From Prorocentrum cordatum (Eukaryota > Sar > Dinophyceae > Prorocentrales > Prorocentraceae): 64,000 nucleotides of DNA. Location of the stretch: NCBI GenBank assembly GCA_963575745.1, contig CAUYUJ010008113.1, positions 1,072,320 to 1,136,319 on the forward strand, written 5' to 3'. The notes under the pieces are model-generated. The model was not told the DNA's origin and did not search any database. It saw only the letters and a list, made by a program, of their open reading frames with translations. How positions within the stretch are numbered: the first letter of the stretch is position 1; every line of letters starts with the position of its first letter. Made by a program: the position numbers and the translations under genes. Below, in pieces: positions 53,247-63,589 of the stretch.

Positions 53247-53410
53247 TGTGAGTTTCCAGCTTGGAGGCGGCCAGGGGGTCTGAACTGGCTGGGACCCCAG
53301 AAAATCGGCCAGGAACGGGGATCAGATCAAATCCGCCCAAAATCGCCCCCGCGAACCCTCCCAGGGCCCATATGGCATGCATCCGACGGTCCTGGGGCCT
53401 GGCCCCCCTT
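53247..53410 (+). repeat. Dispersed repeat with GGTCTGAACTGGCTGGG, copy 1
   Basis: Shared with 56735-56905: GAGGCGGC, GGTCTGAACTGGCTGGG, CCCCAGAAAATCGG, CAAATCC and CCCAAAATCG. Non-coding. Confidence 0.75.
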
Positions 53411-53700
53411 CTTGCTCGCCGGAACTAATGCTGGGCCACCTCGGACCCCCAGCTGGCTTCAACTTCCAGCCTCCTCCCCGCATCTTTCCCTCCCGAGCTC
53501 CAGGCAGCCCCTCGCCAGCTCGCTGGGGCGGTTCGACGCCCCCGGCGCCAGCACGAACACCGGCGCTGCCGCCGCTGCCCCGCGCGGGCCCGCGCGCGCG
53601 GCCGCGGGGCGGCGCCGCGGCGCGGTGCCCCCCAGCCGCCGGCTGAGCGTCCCGCCCGCCCTCGCGCGCGCGCCAGACTTGGGAGCCATCCGGCTGTAGA
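53411..53700. other. GC-rich region, no recognised gene
   Basis: 53520-53690 is very GC-rich. Both strands are open and no motif is visible. Confidence 0.4.
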
Positions 53701-54087
53701 GAGGCCTCCCAGATGGTGTCCGAGCAGATGGGGTCGGAGGATCGCGCCACATCGCCGTCGCATCGACGATGCACTGGCGGTGCATCGGCGACGCCAACGT
53801 GGAAAAAGCCGAGCTCCACATCGAGCCCCCACGCCGATGCATCGGCGATGCGGCGTGATCCTCCTACCCCGCATATGCCCCAGACATCAGCCGATATGAT
53901 TTTTTCCACCTGCGGCCCCAGAGGTACCCCTTTCCCGGGGGTGCATTTTCGTCCAGGATCAGCTCTTGATGGTCCCCAGTCCCGATCACTGGCCCCGGAG
54001 GCCGAAATCAAGGGAAAATCGCCGCATCGAAAAATCATGTCCTCGGATCTCTGGGCACTCCGACCCCATCTGGGAGGCCCAGAGGCT
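53701..54087. mobile_element. GAGGCCTC foldback element, copy 2
   Basis: Left terminus GAGGCCTCCCAGATGGTGTC; right terminus, complemented, GGGCCTCCCAGATGGGGTC. An inner inverted pair is GGTCGGAGGATCGCGCCACA against TGCGGCGTGATCCTCC. Palindromes such as GCCGATGCATCGGCGATG lie between. 53880-54050 adds about 170 bp of unique sequence not present in copy 3. Confidence 0.75.
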
Positions 54088-54309
54088 AGCAAGGGGGCAT
54101 CCGGCGCCCGACGGGCTGCACCCGGGCCCGTGCGGACCCGATCGCGCCAGGATGGCTACGCACGGACGGGACGGACGGACGGAGGCTCACACGCTCGGCG
54201 GCCCCGGCCGCCCTCGCGCGCGCGCGCCGGGCTTGGGGGCAATGCAAGCACGGGGGGGCGGCGTCTGGCGCCCCGTGGGCCGCGGGGTGAGCCCTCCTGG
54301 GAGCCTGTG

Positions 54310-54480
54310 GACCTCCGCGGCCCTATGATGAACGTGATTTTCGTATGGATGTCGTCCAGCTTTCGACAACCCCTCGTCACGCTTTCGTCCAGATGTCATC
54401 CAAATTTCGTACAGATGTTGTCCAAATCCGACGGAATCCAGACGAAACCCAAAACCGCAGGGAATTTGGGGACCCTCTGA
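54310..54480. repeat. Short imperfect TTTCGTCCAGATGTCGTCC repeats
   Basis: TTCGTACAGATGTTGTCC, TTTCGTCCAGATGTCATCC and GTATGGATGTCGTCC recur within 100 bp. No gene seen. Confidence 0.5.
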
Positions 54481-54567
54481 GGCACCCATGAACAACCACA
54501 CAAGAGCTGCCACGGCCCATGGGGACCCGATTGGGCCAGAATGGCTTTGGAACAGGAGGGCTGAGAG

Positions 54568-54662
54568 GAGGAGGAGGAGGAGGAGGAGGAGGAGGAGGAG
54601 GAGGAGGAGGAGGAGGAGGAGGAGGGGGAGGGAGAGGGGGAGGAGGGGGAGGGGGAGGGGCT
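54568..54662. repeat. GGA microsatellite
   Basis: GGA run grading into GGGGGA. Confidence 0.9.
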
Positions 54663-54802
54663 GGGAACGAACGAACGAACGAATCACCAGTGCGGACAAG
54701 CGTAAGGGCCTCATGGGACCAGGTGGGCGAGGCCGATGCCTCGAGATCCACCCATCCAGCGTGTGAGTTTCAACAGCTGCAGCCTGCTATTCAGCTCTGC
54801 TA

Positions 54803-55009
54803 GAGGCCTCCTTGCTGAGGTCGGAGTAGATGGGGTCGAAGGATCACATCGGCGATGCATCGGCGATGCATCGCCGATGCGCCAGCGCTGCATCGGCAAC
54901 GCCGACGTGAAGCAAATCGAGCTCCGCATCGAGCCGCACTGGCGATGCATCGGCGATGCGGCGCGATCCTCCGACCCCACCTACTCCGACCCCACCTCCT
55001 GGAGGCCTA
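54803..55009. mobile_element. GAGGCCTC foldback element, copy 3
   Basis: Left GAGGCCTCCTTGCTGAGGTC; right, complemented, TAGGCCTCCAGGAGGTGGGGTC. Second inverted step GTAGATGGGGTCG / GTAGGTGGGGTCG. The centre has repeated GCGATGCATCGGCGATGC and the GACGTGAAGCAAATCGAGC segment shared with copies 1 and 2. Confidence 0.8.
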
Positions 55010-55117
55010 GATCTCCCGATGCCGGGGTGGCTCTGCCGGGGGAAGGGGGGGGGGACTGTAACTGATTTGTTTCCAGGGCCAGGGCTGGGGCCCGGGCCGG
55101 GGCGGCCAGCGCCAGGG

Positions 55118-55255
55118 CCAGCGCCTCCTCCTCCTCCTCCTCCTCCTCCACCGCCTCCTGCTCCTCCTCCTTCTCCTCCTCCTCTTCCTCCTCCTCCTCC
55201 TCTTCCACATCCTCCTCCCTCCCTCCCTCCTCCCTCCTGATCCTCTTCCCTGCCT
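55118..55255. repeat. CTC microsatellite
   Basis: CTC with TTC and CGC interruptions, then TCCC units. Confidence 0.9.
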
Positions 55256-56734
55256 CCTCGAAGTAAGACTCGCAAACAATCAAACAGGACGAATTCGCAC
55301 TGAGCGTCCCAGAGCGTCCTGGATCGGCGGCACGGGCCGGAGGCCTCTACAATACTATAGTGTGTGAGAGTGTGTGTGGGTTGAGGCATGCACGCGATAT
55401 AGATAAGAAGGTTACGCAAGCCAAGGAGGAGGAAGAGGAGGAATCCTTGTTGTCGATGTCGGCGTGCGGCAATGGTGCTGGCCACGTCGCTTGGTGGAGT
55501 CGGCGCTGGTGGTCTGCGCGGGGTTTCGTGCTGTTGCCGGGGCACGGCGCGGAGGTCGGTGTTTGGTCGTCGACGGTGGTCGGTGTTTGGCGGGATGGGC
55601 TGGGAGGAAGGGCTCACTCTCGAGGACGCGAAGATAACGGCCCTTCGCACCTCGCAGTCTGTTCCAGACAAGCAGCCTGGAAGGAGGCGCCCTTTTCACG
55701 GCCGAGGCGACGGCGGCCAGCGAACACGCGCGCATGGCGAGTGCACAGAATGGGGGAGAGGAGGGAGGAGAGGGGGCACAGGGAAGGTGTGCCCGAGGAG
55801 GAGGAGGAGGAGGAGGAGGAGGAAGGAGAAGGAGGAGCGGAAGGGGCACCAGTGGGGTTCGTGACTCGTGGGAGCCAGGCGGTCGCAGGCCGGCACCCTC
55901 GCACCTTCAGATCCTCCATCTGTTGCGAAAGTGCTTGCTGTCTGACGCTGCAGGAGCGCCCGACAGCATGTCAAATAGTTGTTGTGGTATCCTGCCCCTC
56001 CCGCCCATCCATCCACCCCCCGGGGGAGACGATCGGGGCGGGGCGCAGCGAAAGGGGGCGAAGAGCACAAAAGGGAGAGGAGAGGATAGGCACAAGGAGA
56101 TGGAGATGAAGAGGCGAGAGGAGAAGTGCGGAGGGGAGCGCAAGGGAGAGGGGAGACGCGGGGAGAGCTGTGGGAACAGATGCGGGGACGGCGATGCGAT
56201 CAAAGGAAGTGTTGGGCGGTTCGTGTCCTGCCTGCGGGCTGCGGGCTGGGTCAAAGACCCACAGACCGAAACTGGAGGGGTGAGAGGAGAAGCGACGAGG
56301 GACGGAGACTGGGTGGAAACGCAGGGGGGGCTCGAAGAAGAGAAGCAGAACGCGCCGTGTGTCCAGCAGGCACATGAGCAATAAGGGCATGGCAGCGATC
56401 CGCGGGTGCTCGGGTTCCCCTCGCGTGCCACTGGCGGGGTGCGCGAAGACGAGCTTAAACACAGCGTCGCTCCGCTGCCACGAGGCAGCGGCCTGCGAGC
56501 GCCCATGCAGCTTGCGCCCTCACCGGCACGCAGTCAAGACTACACGCGCCGGGCTCTCACCCGCGCCTCGCCGGCCGCCTGGGGCGTCCCGCGGGAGGGG
56601 GGGGGTGCATCAACACGGTTGCATGGATCGGGCCCCATACATCCCGCGGATTGTTGTTTCAATCCTGCAATCTTTCCATCCTGGCCTCGGGGGGCAGCTT
56701 TCGGGTCCACGGGGCCATCAAACATGGATCCTGG
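55256..56734. other. No recognised gene
   Basis: Includes a GGA run at 55795-55840 and GAGGGGA low complexity at 56050-56160. Open frames on both strands, none with a recognisable motif. Confidence 0.4.
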
Positions 56735-56905
56735 ACTTCGAGGCGGCTGCAGGGTCTGAACTGGCTGGGTCCCCAGAAAATCGGTCAGGAGGGCGGGATG
56801 ATGCCAAATCCACCCAAAATCGGTCCCCGGACCCCTCCTGAAGCCCATCTGGCGCGCAGCTGTTCATCCGAATCCGTTTCTGACAGCCCTGGGGCGCGAA
56901 AACGG
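56735..56905 (+). repeat. Dispersed repeat with GGTCTGAACTGGCTGGG, copy 2
   Basis: See 53247-53410. The pairing extends through GGAGGCGG/CGAGGCGG and CCCATCTGG/CCCATATGG. Confidence 0.75.
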
Positions 56906-56939
56906 CCACCTGACACCGGAAAATGTACAGTAAAAAAGA

Positions 56940-56986
56940 ACAGGTACAACAACGACAACAACACCAACAACAACAACAACAATCAC
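56940..56986. repeat. CAA microsatellite cap
   Basis: CAACAACAA run in front of the first CAA-capped element. Confidence 0.85.
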
Positions 56987-57771
56987 TTTACCCGAACGCT
57001 CAGTGTTCTCACCAGTGCCAGGGTTTTCATGCGACGCCAGCCAATACCCCCACTTTGTGGGGGGGGGGCAGTGCAAGCTCTACCAAATATCCACACGACT
57101 CTTCGCCACCACCCACACCCAGCTTCCCGCCCTATGACGTTCGGACACTTCACTTCGTGGCCTGCGGACGACCGTGGCTACTACACTGGCGTGGTGCTAA
57201 AATTCTTAAGAACCCAATGGTTTTTGGAGATTTCGGCGTGCGCGCGCGAAGAAAAAACGAATGTGTCCCGCATGGTATTATTTGACAGGGATGATGGCCC
57301 TGGCAGGTGCGCAACCGTTGTCGCAGAAGTTCGAAAAAGTTGCTCGCAAAAGCCCGTTTGACAGAAATGTTTAAAAAGTGTTGGGTTTCCTACGAATCCG
57401 CAAGAGCGCGCGGGATGAGATTTTGACATTTTTTTGTTGAAAAACCATTGGTTTTTTGATGTTTTTATGTTAAAATCGCTCCGAACACTAAGCTTTTGGA
57501 AGGATTTCGTCTTGCGCGCGCGAATGTCCACTTTACCTTATTTTTTGCAAGGGATTCTTGAAATTTGATTATATTAGAACAAGAAATGTCATTTTATAGT
57601 GTTTTTTGCAAGGGAAAGCGGGGGGGAACAAAACAACCGGATCTTGATCACATCGAATTACCTGAGGCTTCCTCACGAAAATGATGAAAATGTAGCTGCG
57701 GCCTAGGCGGCGCAGGGGGGCCGTGCACCAGGGGTCCCAACAATAATTATTCTTTAGAATTAATAATGTTC
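56987..57771. mobile_element. CAA-capped element, copy 1
   Basis: Starts near TTCTCACCAGTGCCAGGG and ends GTGCACCAGGGG, CAACAATAATTATTC, TTTAGAATTAATAATGTTC followed by CAA repeats. The terminal TTATTCTTTAGAATTAATAA can fold into a short stem. Copy 2 follows directly after the CAA run, and a third 3' end lies at 62600-62668. It is longer than copy 2 by several small insertions (for example near 57430 and 57488). No ORF over 120 codons and no RT motif. A short element with a 3' stem and simple-repeat tail recalls SINE or LINE 3' ends, but this is inference. Confidence 0.7.
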
Positions 57772-57859
57772 AACAACAACAACAACAACGATTAACGATA
57801 ACGACAACGACAACGACAACGACAACAACAACGACAACGACAACAACAACAACAACACC

Positions 57860-57943
<84 letters not shown>
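57772..57943. repeat. CAA/CGACAA microsatellite
   Basis: CAA and CGACAA repeats serving as the tail of copy 1 and the head of copy 2. Confidence 0.95.
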
Positions 57944-58640
57944 CATTAAGACGTGGGGACACTCCGTTCTCACCAGTGCCAGGGTTTTCATAGGAGGCGG
58001 GCAATACCCCCACTTTGTGGGGGGCCGGTTCAAGCTCTACCAAATTTCCAAACGACTCTTCGCCACCACCCACACCCAGCTTCCCGCCCTATGACGTTCG
58101 GACACTTCACTTCGTGGCATGCGGACGACCGTGGCTACTATTCAGGGCCCCGCGGCCGACGACGACGGCGTGCGCGCGCGAAGAAAAAACGAATGTGTCC
58201 CGCATGGTATTATTTGACAGGGATGATGGCCCTGGCAGGTGCGCAACCGTTGTCGCAGAAGTTCGAAAAAGTTGCTCGCAAAAGCCCGTTTGACAGAAAT
58301 GTTTAAAAAGTGTTGGGTTTCCTACGAATCCGCAAGAGCGCGCGGGATGAGATTTTGACAACCATTGGTTTTTTGATGTTTTTATGTTAAAATCGCTGCG
58401 AAGGATTTCGTCTTGCGCGCGCGAATGTCCACTTTACCTCAAGGGATTCTTGAAATTTGATTATATTAGAACAAGAAATGTCATTTTATAGTGTTTTTTG
58501 CAAGGGAAAACGGATTACAACAAAACAACCGGATCTGGACGAAAAAAATGATGAAAATGTAGCTGCGGCCTAGGCGCGGCGAGGGGGGCGTGCACCAGGG
58601 GGCCCAACAATAATTATTCTTTAGAAGTAATAATATTCAA

Positions 58641-58641
<1 letters not shown>
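57944..58641. mobile_element. CAA-capped element, copy 2
   Basis: Closely similar to copy 1 from GTTCTCACCAGTGCCAGGG to AATAATATTCAACAAC. It has a different short block at 58143-58170 in place of copy 1's 57182-57235, and lacks several short segments. Confidence 0.8.
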
Positions 58642-58675
<34 letters not shown>

Positions 58676-59042
58676 TCGACAACAATAACAACAACACCAA
58701 CAACAACAACAACAACAACAGCAACAATAACGACAACGACAACAACAATTACAACCACAACAACAACAACAACAATCACAACAACAACACCAACCACAAC
58801 AACAACAACAACACCAACCACAACAACAACGACAACAACAACCCCAACACCAACACCAACACCAACACCAACACCAACATCAACACCAACACCACCAACG
58901 ACAAGAGCAACAGCAACAACAACAACAGCAACAATAACGACAACAACACCAACACCAACACCGCCAACGACAAGAGCAACAGCAACAACAACAACAACAA
59001 CAACAACAACAGCAACAACAACGACAACAACACCAACAACCA
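58642..59042. repeat. CAA/CAC/CGA trinucleotide and CACCAA microsatellite
   Basis: 400 bp of CAA with CACCAA and CGACAA blocks; tail of copy 2. Confidence 0.95.
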
Positions 59043-59229
59043 TTTCAAGACTGTTCGCTCGTATCTGCTCGCGCGTACCTCACCACGTATATCCTAAACC
59101 CCCGACACCCGCCCTCTTCATCTTCGATCGTACCCCCTCTGGGGGGTACATCTTCCTGACCTACCACTTGTATTGGGCGCAGCCCCTGGAAGAGCAAGAG
59201 AAGTGAGAAAGGAGAGAAAGAGAGAGAGA

Positions 59230-59668
59230 GAGAGGAGAGAGCCACGAAGGGCAGCAACGGGGCCACTGAGGGCGCAAGCGACGGGGGGCCACGAAGGGCA
59301 GCGTCTGGGCCACTGAGGGCACGAGCGGGGCAGCGGGGGAGGGGCACCAGGGGCTACGCTGGGGCCACGAAGGGCAGCAATGGGGCCACTGAGGGCACGA
59401 GCGACTGGGGGCCACGAAGGGCGAACATATGGGCCACACAGGGCAACGAGGGGGCCACATTGGGCAACGGGGGGGGGGATACGGGGCTACACTGGGGCCA
59501 CGAAGGGCAGCAGTGGGGCCACTGAGGGCACGAGCGAATGGGGGCCACAAAGAGCGTATATAAAGGCCACAGAGGGCAGCGAGGGGGCCACTGATGGCAG
59601 CAGCGGGGCCACGAAGGGCAGCAATGGGGCCACTGATGGCACGAGCGACTGGGGGCAACGACGGGCGT
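59230..59668. repeat. GGGCCACGAAGGGCAGC minisatellite, block 1
   Basis: Units of GGGGCCACGAAGGGCAGC, GGGGCCACTGAGGGCACGAG and CGACTGGGGGCCACGAAGGG alternate in a higher-order pattern. Short TATATA insertions follow GGGCGT at 59555 and 59668. Confidence 0.9.
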
Positions 59669-59828
59669 GTATATATATACACACACATACATACTAGCAC
59701 CATCGCGCGCTTAGCGCGCGCTCAAATTCTAGCTAGGCTTGATAGGCTAACTCATGTAATATCATTTTGGTCGCTTCTTGCGTCCAAGGACTCCCTTGGA
59801 GGCCCTGCGCAAGCCTCGGAATCGTATC

Positions 59829-61020
59829 GAAGGGGAAGTGCGGAAACGCCGAAATCATTAATTGCCCTTCGGTATTCAACGATTTGGGGCCCTCAATGAC
59901 TTCCTGGGTTCTTTTTTGGGAGGTGAGGGGTGTCTGCATTGTTGTGTGTTGTGCAAGAGTAGACCGGGGGCCAAACTTGAAAAAAACAGGAATTGTGGGA
60001 TTCCCATGTTTTTCCAATTCCTCGGCGCTGTTCGGCGCTGTTTCGTTTGTGCCTCGCGGGTTTTGTTAGCTGGGCCCCTCAGGGGTGTGGGATCTTCGGG
60101 ACCCCCTGGGGCTTCTGAAGGCCTCCTGGAGGCCTGGAGGGCCGTCGGAAGGGTGTCTCGGGCTGCGCGGGAGCGTGTTGGGCCGTTCTTTACGTTCTGG
60201 GGGGTCCTTGGGGTCGTCATGGGCTGTCCTTCGGCGTCTTGGGGCCTCCCCCCCGGAAGCAGAGAGGCGCAGTACCGGCCAGATGTCAGGGGATGTGTGG
60301 GACCCCCGAGTAGGAATCCCACTTGGAAAAAAAGGAATTATGGGAATTTCTTACTTTTGTTCAAAATCCTCGATCTTCGAGGGTTGGAAGCGGGAAGATG
60401 TGAAAAAGGCGAAAAAACATTAGAAAAACCATGGGAAATCAACGACGTTACCCTCTTTGGGCTCTCTCGGGACGGCTCTCGCAACTCTCTTGGGCTGTTC
60501 TTGGAGCGTCGTCGGGGTCTTTTGGGGGCCTCTCAGGGATCGGGGAGGTGTTGGGGGGGCTTCTGGGGGGTCTCTGGAAGCCTCCTGCTTCCGCTCTTGG
60601 GCCCATCTTGGGCCTCTTCTGGGGTGGTCTGGGGCTGTCCTGGGCGCCTCTTCGGCAGTCTTGGAGCCTTCTTGGCCCGTCTTGGGGCCGTCCTGAGGGT
60701 CTCTTGGGTGAGCTTGGGGCGGTCTTGGGAGCCTCTTCGGCGCTCTTGGAGCTCGAAAACGCGAGAAGCCAAAAACATTTAAAAAAACAATGAACATCTA
60801 CGATTTTGGCCTCTTCGGGCCGTCCCGGGACGCCTCTCGGACCTCTCTTGGGGTCTCTTGGAGGTTACCTGGGAGCCTCGAGAGCCGTCAGAAGGCTGAC
60901 TTGGGCTGCTTGGGAGCGTCTTGGACCATACCTTCGCATTCTGGGCGCTCCTGTGAGTCGTCTTGGGCCCTCCGGGAGCGCTGTGAAGGCTCCCCGGAAC
61001 GCCCGGGGGAGCGGTACCGG
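59829..61020 (+). repeat. Degenerate GGCCTCTTGGG minisatellite array 4 with AT-rich caps
   Basis: Same minisatellite as 2660-3810 in opposite orientation, arranged in larger units. AT-rich islands open each unit: GGAAACGCCGAAATCATTAA (59840), AAAAAGGCGAAAAAACATTA (60402) and CGCGAGAAGCCAAAAACATT (60759). Another repeated word, ACTTGRAAAAAAAGGAATT-like, occurs at 59975 and 60325. After the cap, one frame reads W-E-I-N-D-V-T-L-F-G-L-S-R-D or MNIYDFGLFGPSRD, as in array 2. Confidence 0.75.
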
Positions 61021-61096
61021 AAGCGCCCCCGAGATGTGGCGGGGAGGTGGGGCACCCGGGGCTGGAGGGGGGGGGGCGGTATCTATTTATATATAG

Positions 61097-61318
61097 ATGG
61101 GCCACAAAGGGACTACGCCGGGGCCACGAAGGTCAGCAATGGGGCCACTAAGGACACGAGCGACTGGGGGCCACGAAGGGCGAACATATGGGCCACAAGG
61201 GCAGTGAGGGGGCCACTGAGGGCAGTGGAGGGGAGGCACACGGGGCCACTCTGGGGCCACGAAGGGCAGCAATGTGGCCACTGAGGGCACGAGCGCCTGG
61301 GGGCCACGAAGGGCGTAT
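61097..61318. repeat. GGGCCACGAAGGGCAGC minisatellite, block 2
   Basis: Same units as block 1. Ends GGGCGTATATGTATG, where the microsatellite begins. Confidence 0.9.
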
Positions 61319-61654
61319 ATGTATGTATGTATGTTTGTATGTATGTATGCATGCATGCATGCATGCATGCATGCATGTATGCATGTATGCATGTATGTAT
61401 GCATGCATGTATGCATGTGTGCATGTGTGCATGTATGCATGTATGCATGTATGCATGTATGCATGTATGCATGTATGCATGTATGTGTGTATGTGTGTAT
61501 GTATGTATGTTTGTACGTGTGTACGTATGTACGTATGTACGTATGTACGTATGTACGTATGTACGTACGTATGTATGTATGTATGTATGTATGTATGTAT
61601 GTATGTATGTATATGTATAGGTATATGTATATGTATGTGTATATGTATATGTAT

Positions 61655-61685
<31 letters not shown>

Positions 61686-61753
61686 GTATGTATATGTATA
61701 TGTATATGCATATGCGTATGTATATGTGTATGTGTATGTACATGTATATGTAC

Positions 61754-61787
<34 letters not shown>

Positions 61788-61874
61788 GTATGTATATGTA
61801 TATGTATATGTGTATGTATGTGTATATGTATATGTATATGTATTTGGATATGTTTAGGTATATGTGTATGTATG

Positions 61875-61924
<50 letters not shown>

Positions 61925-61995
61925 GATATGGATATGTATAGGTATATGTATATGTATATATGTATATGTAAATGTATGTGTATATGTATTTATAT
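61319..61995. repeat. TATG / GCAT / TACG / TATATG microsatellite
   Basis: Successive tracts of GTAT, GCAT, GTAC and TATATG. The His-Ile and Cys-Met frames across it are repeat translations. Confidence 0.97.
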
Positions 61996-62220
61996 GGGCC
62001 AAGGGCAGCGAGGGGACCACTGAGAGCAGCGGCGGGGCCACGAAGGGCAACAATGGGGCCACTGAGGGCACGAGCGACTGGGGGCCACGAAGGGCATCTA
62101 TATGGGCCACAGTGGCAGCGAGGGGCCACTGAGGGCAGCATCTGGAGCACGAAGGGCAGCGACTGGGCCACAAGGGGAGAGGCCACCAAGGGCAGCAATG
62201 AGGCACAAAGGGCGCGAGCG
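61996..62220. repeat. GGGCCACGAAGGGCAGC minisatellite, block 3
   Basis: The minisatellite resumes at GGGCCAAGGGCAGC immediately after TATTTATAT, so the microsatellite lies inside a minisatellite unit. Confidence 0.9.
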
Positions 62221-62329
62221 AGCATGGGGCGAGAACGGCATGACCCTGACGGGCGGGCCGAGCGGGCGGATCGATCGTGAGCTCTGCGTGATTAGCCAGG
62301 AACTTTCCAGCGAGAGAGCGATTCCTAAG

Positions 62330-62500
62330 AAAATTTGAAGAAGTCCCCAGCGAACACGCGATTCCTGAATGGCAAGAGCGCGGCGCCTGAGTAAATCGCG
62401 AAGAAATCTCAGACGGGAGCGCGAATTCTTGAGTAAATTGCGAGGAAGTCTCGAGCGGGAGCGGGGGACGGGAGTAAATTTCGAGGAAAAATCAAGCGGG
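62330..62500. repeat. Degenerate repeat GCGGGAGCGCGAATTCTTGAGTAAAT
   Basis: AAATTTGAAGAAGTCCC, GCGCGAATTCTTGAGTAAAT, AAATTGCGAGGAAGTC and AAATTTCGAGGAAAAAT show a 50-60 bp periodicity. Non-coding. Confidence 0.6.
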
Positions 62501-62599
62501 AGCCGTTGTTGTCGTAAACCGGGGGCCAGGGGCACAGTTTGAAGAAGACTGTCCTTGATAAAAAAGATGCGAGCGCCGGGAGGGGCATTTCAATTGAAA

Positions 62600-62700
62600 C
62601 ATACAATGTGCACCGGAGGGAGGGGGATCAACAATAATAAGTCTTCAGTAATGAGAGTTCAACAACAACAACAAAGAAAAGAAAGAGAAGAAAAGAAGAG
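62600..62700. mobile_element. CAA-capped element, 3' end only
   Basis: GTGCACCGGAGG, CAACAATAATAAGTC, TTCAGTAATGAGAGTTC and CAACAACAACAA match the last 60 bp of the elements at 57771 and 58641. The body is absent or unrecognisable. Confidence 0.6.
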
Positions 62701-62854
62701 CAAGGGAAAAAAATATCCCGGCAAAGCAACCTAACAGCGATGTGTAGAAGCATATCTGAAAGCATTCCCCTTAAGATTCAGATGAAAATCCAGTTGTAGA
62801 ATTCTGCTGTTCTCGCAGTCGTAGTCGCATTCGCGATGACAGTCGCAGCCTCGC

Positions 62855-63147
62855 AGTCATCAGCCTCAGCCTGCCTCAGCCTCAGCCTCAGCCTGCCTCA
62901 GCCTCAGCCTGCCTCAGCCTCAGCCTCAGCCTGCCTCAGCCTCAGCCTGCCTCAGCCTCAGCCTGCATCAGCCTCAGCCTCAGCCTCAGCCTGCCTCAGC
63001 ATCAGCCTGCCTCAGCCTCAGCCTCAGCCTGCCTCAGCCTCAGCCTCAGCCTGCTTCAGCCTCAGCCTCAGTCTGCCTTCAGCCTCGGCCTCAGCCTCAG
63101 CCTGCCTCAGCCTCAGCCTGCCTCGGCCGCAGCATCAGCCTGCCTCA
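62855..63147. repeat. CAGCCT / CAGCCTGCCT tandem repeat
   Basis: Six- and ten-base units of CAGCCT and CAGCCTGCCT. The Ser/Ala/Leu frame over it is a repeat translation. Confidence 0.95.
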
Positions 63148-63482
63148 GCATTCAAAATGTGGCCCAGGAATGGAGTTCTGGGAACTAGAAGAACACGAAG
63201 TGGCCTACAGTTGGCTCCGGGCATTCAAAATCATGCCCAGGAATGGAGTTCTGGGAACTTGAAGAGCACGAAGTGGCCTACAGTTGGCTCCGGGCATCCA
63301 AAATGTGGCCCGGGAATGGAGTTCTGGGAAATCGAAGAGCACGAAGTGGCCTACAGTTGGCTCCGGGCATCCAAAATGTGGCCCGGGAATGGAGTTCTGG
63401 GAAGTCGAAGAGCACGAAGTGGCCTACAGTTGGCTCCGGGCATCCAAAATGTGGCCCGGGAATGGAGTTCTGGGAGCACCAA
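63148..63482. repeat. 73-bp tandem repeat, four and a half copies
   Basis: GCATYCAAAATGTGGCCC begins units at 63148, 63221, 63294, 63367 and 63440, always 73 bp apart, with GGAATGGAGTTCTGGGAA and CGAAGTGGCCTACAGTTGG in each. Confidence 0.95.
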
Positions 63483-63589
63483 GAGCGATTTTGCGAGGAT
63501 GTCCCAAGCGATTTCAGCTTCGACGGCAGCCTCCCCGGGTCCCGCCCAGACCCCCCTGAGGAGTCATGATGCTCTCTTTTGAGACAACT

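Noticed and set aside
61148-62206. Long His-Ile-rich ORF of over 300 codons
   Set aside because: It is a translation of the TATG/TATATG microsatellite and the neighbouring minisatellite.
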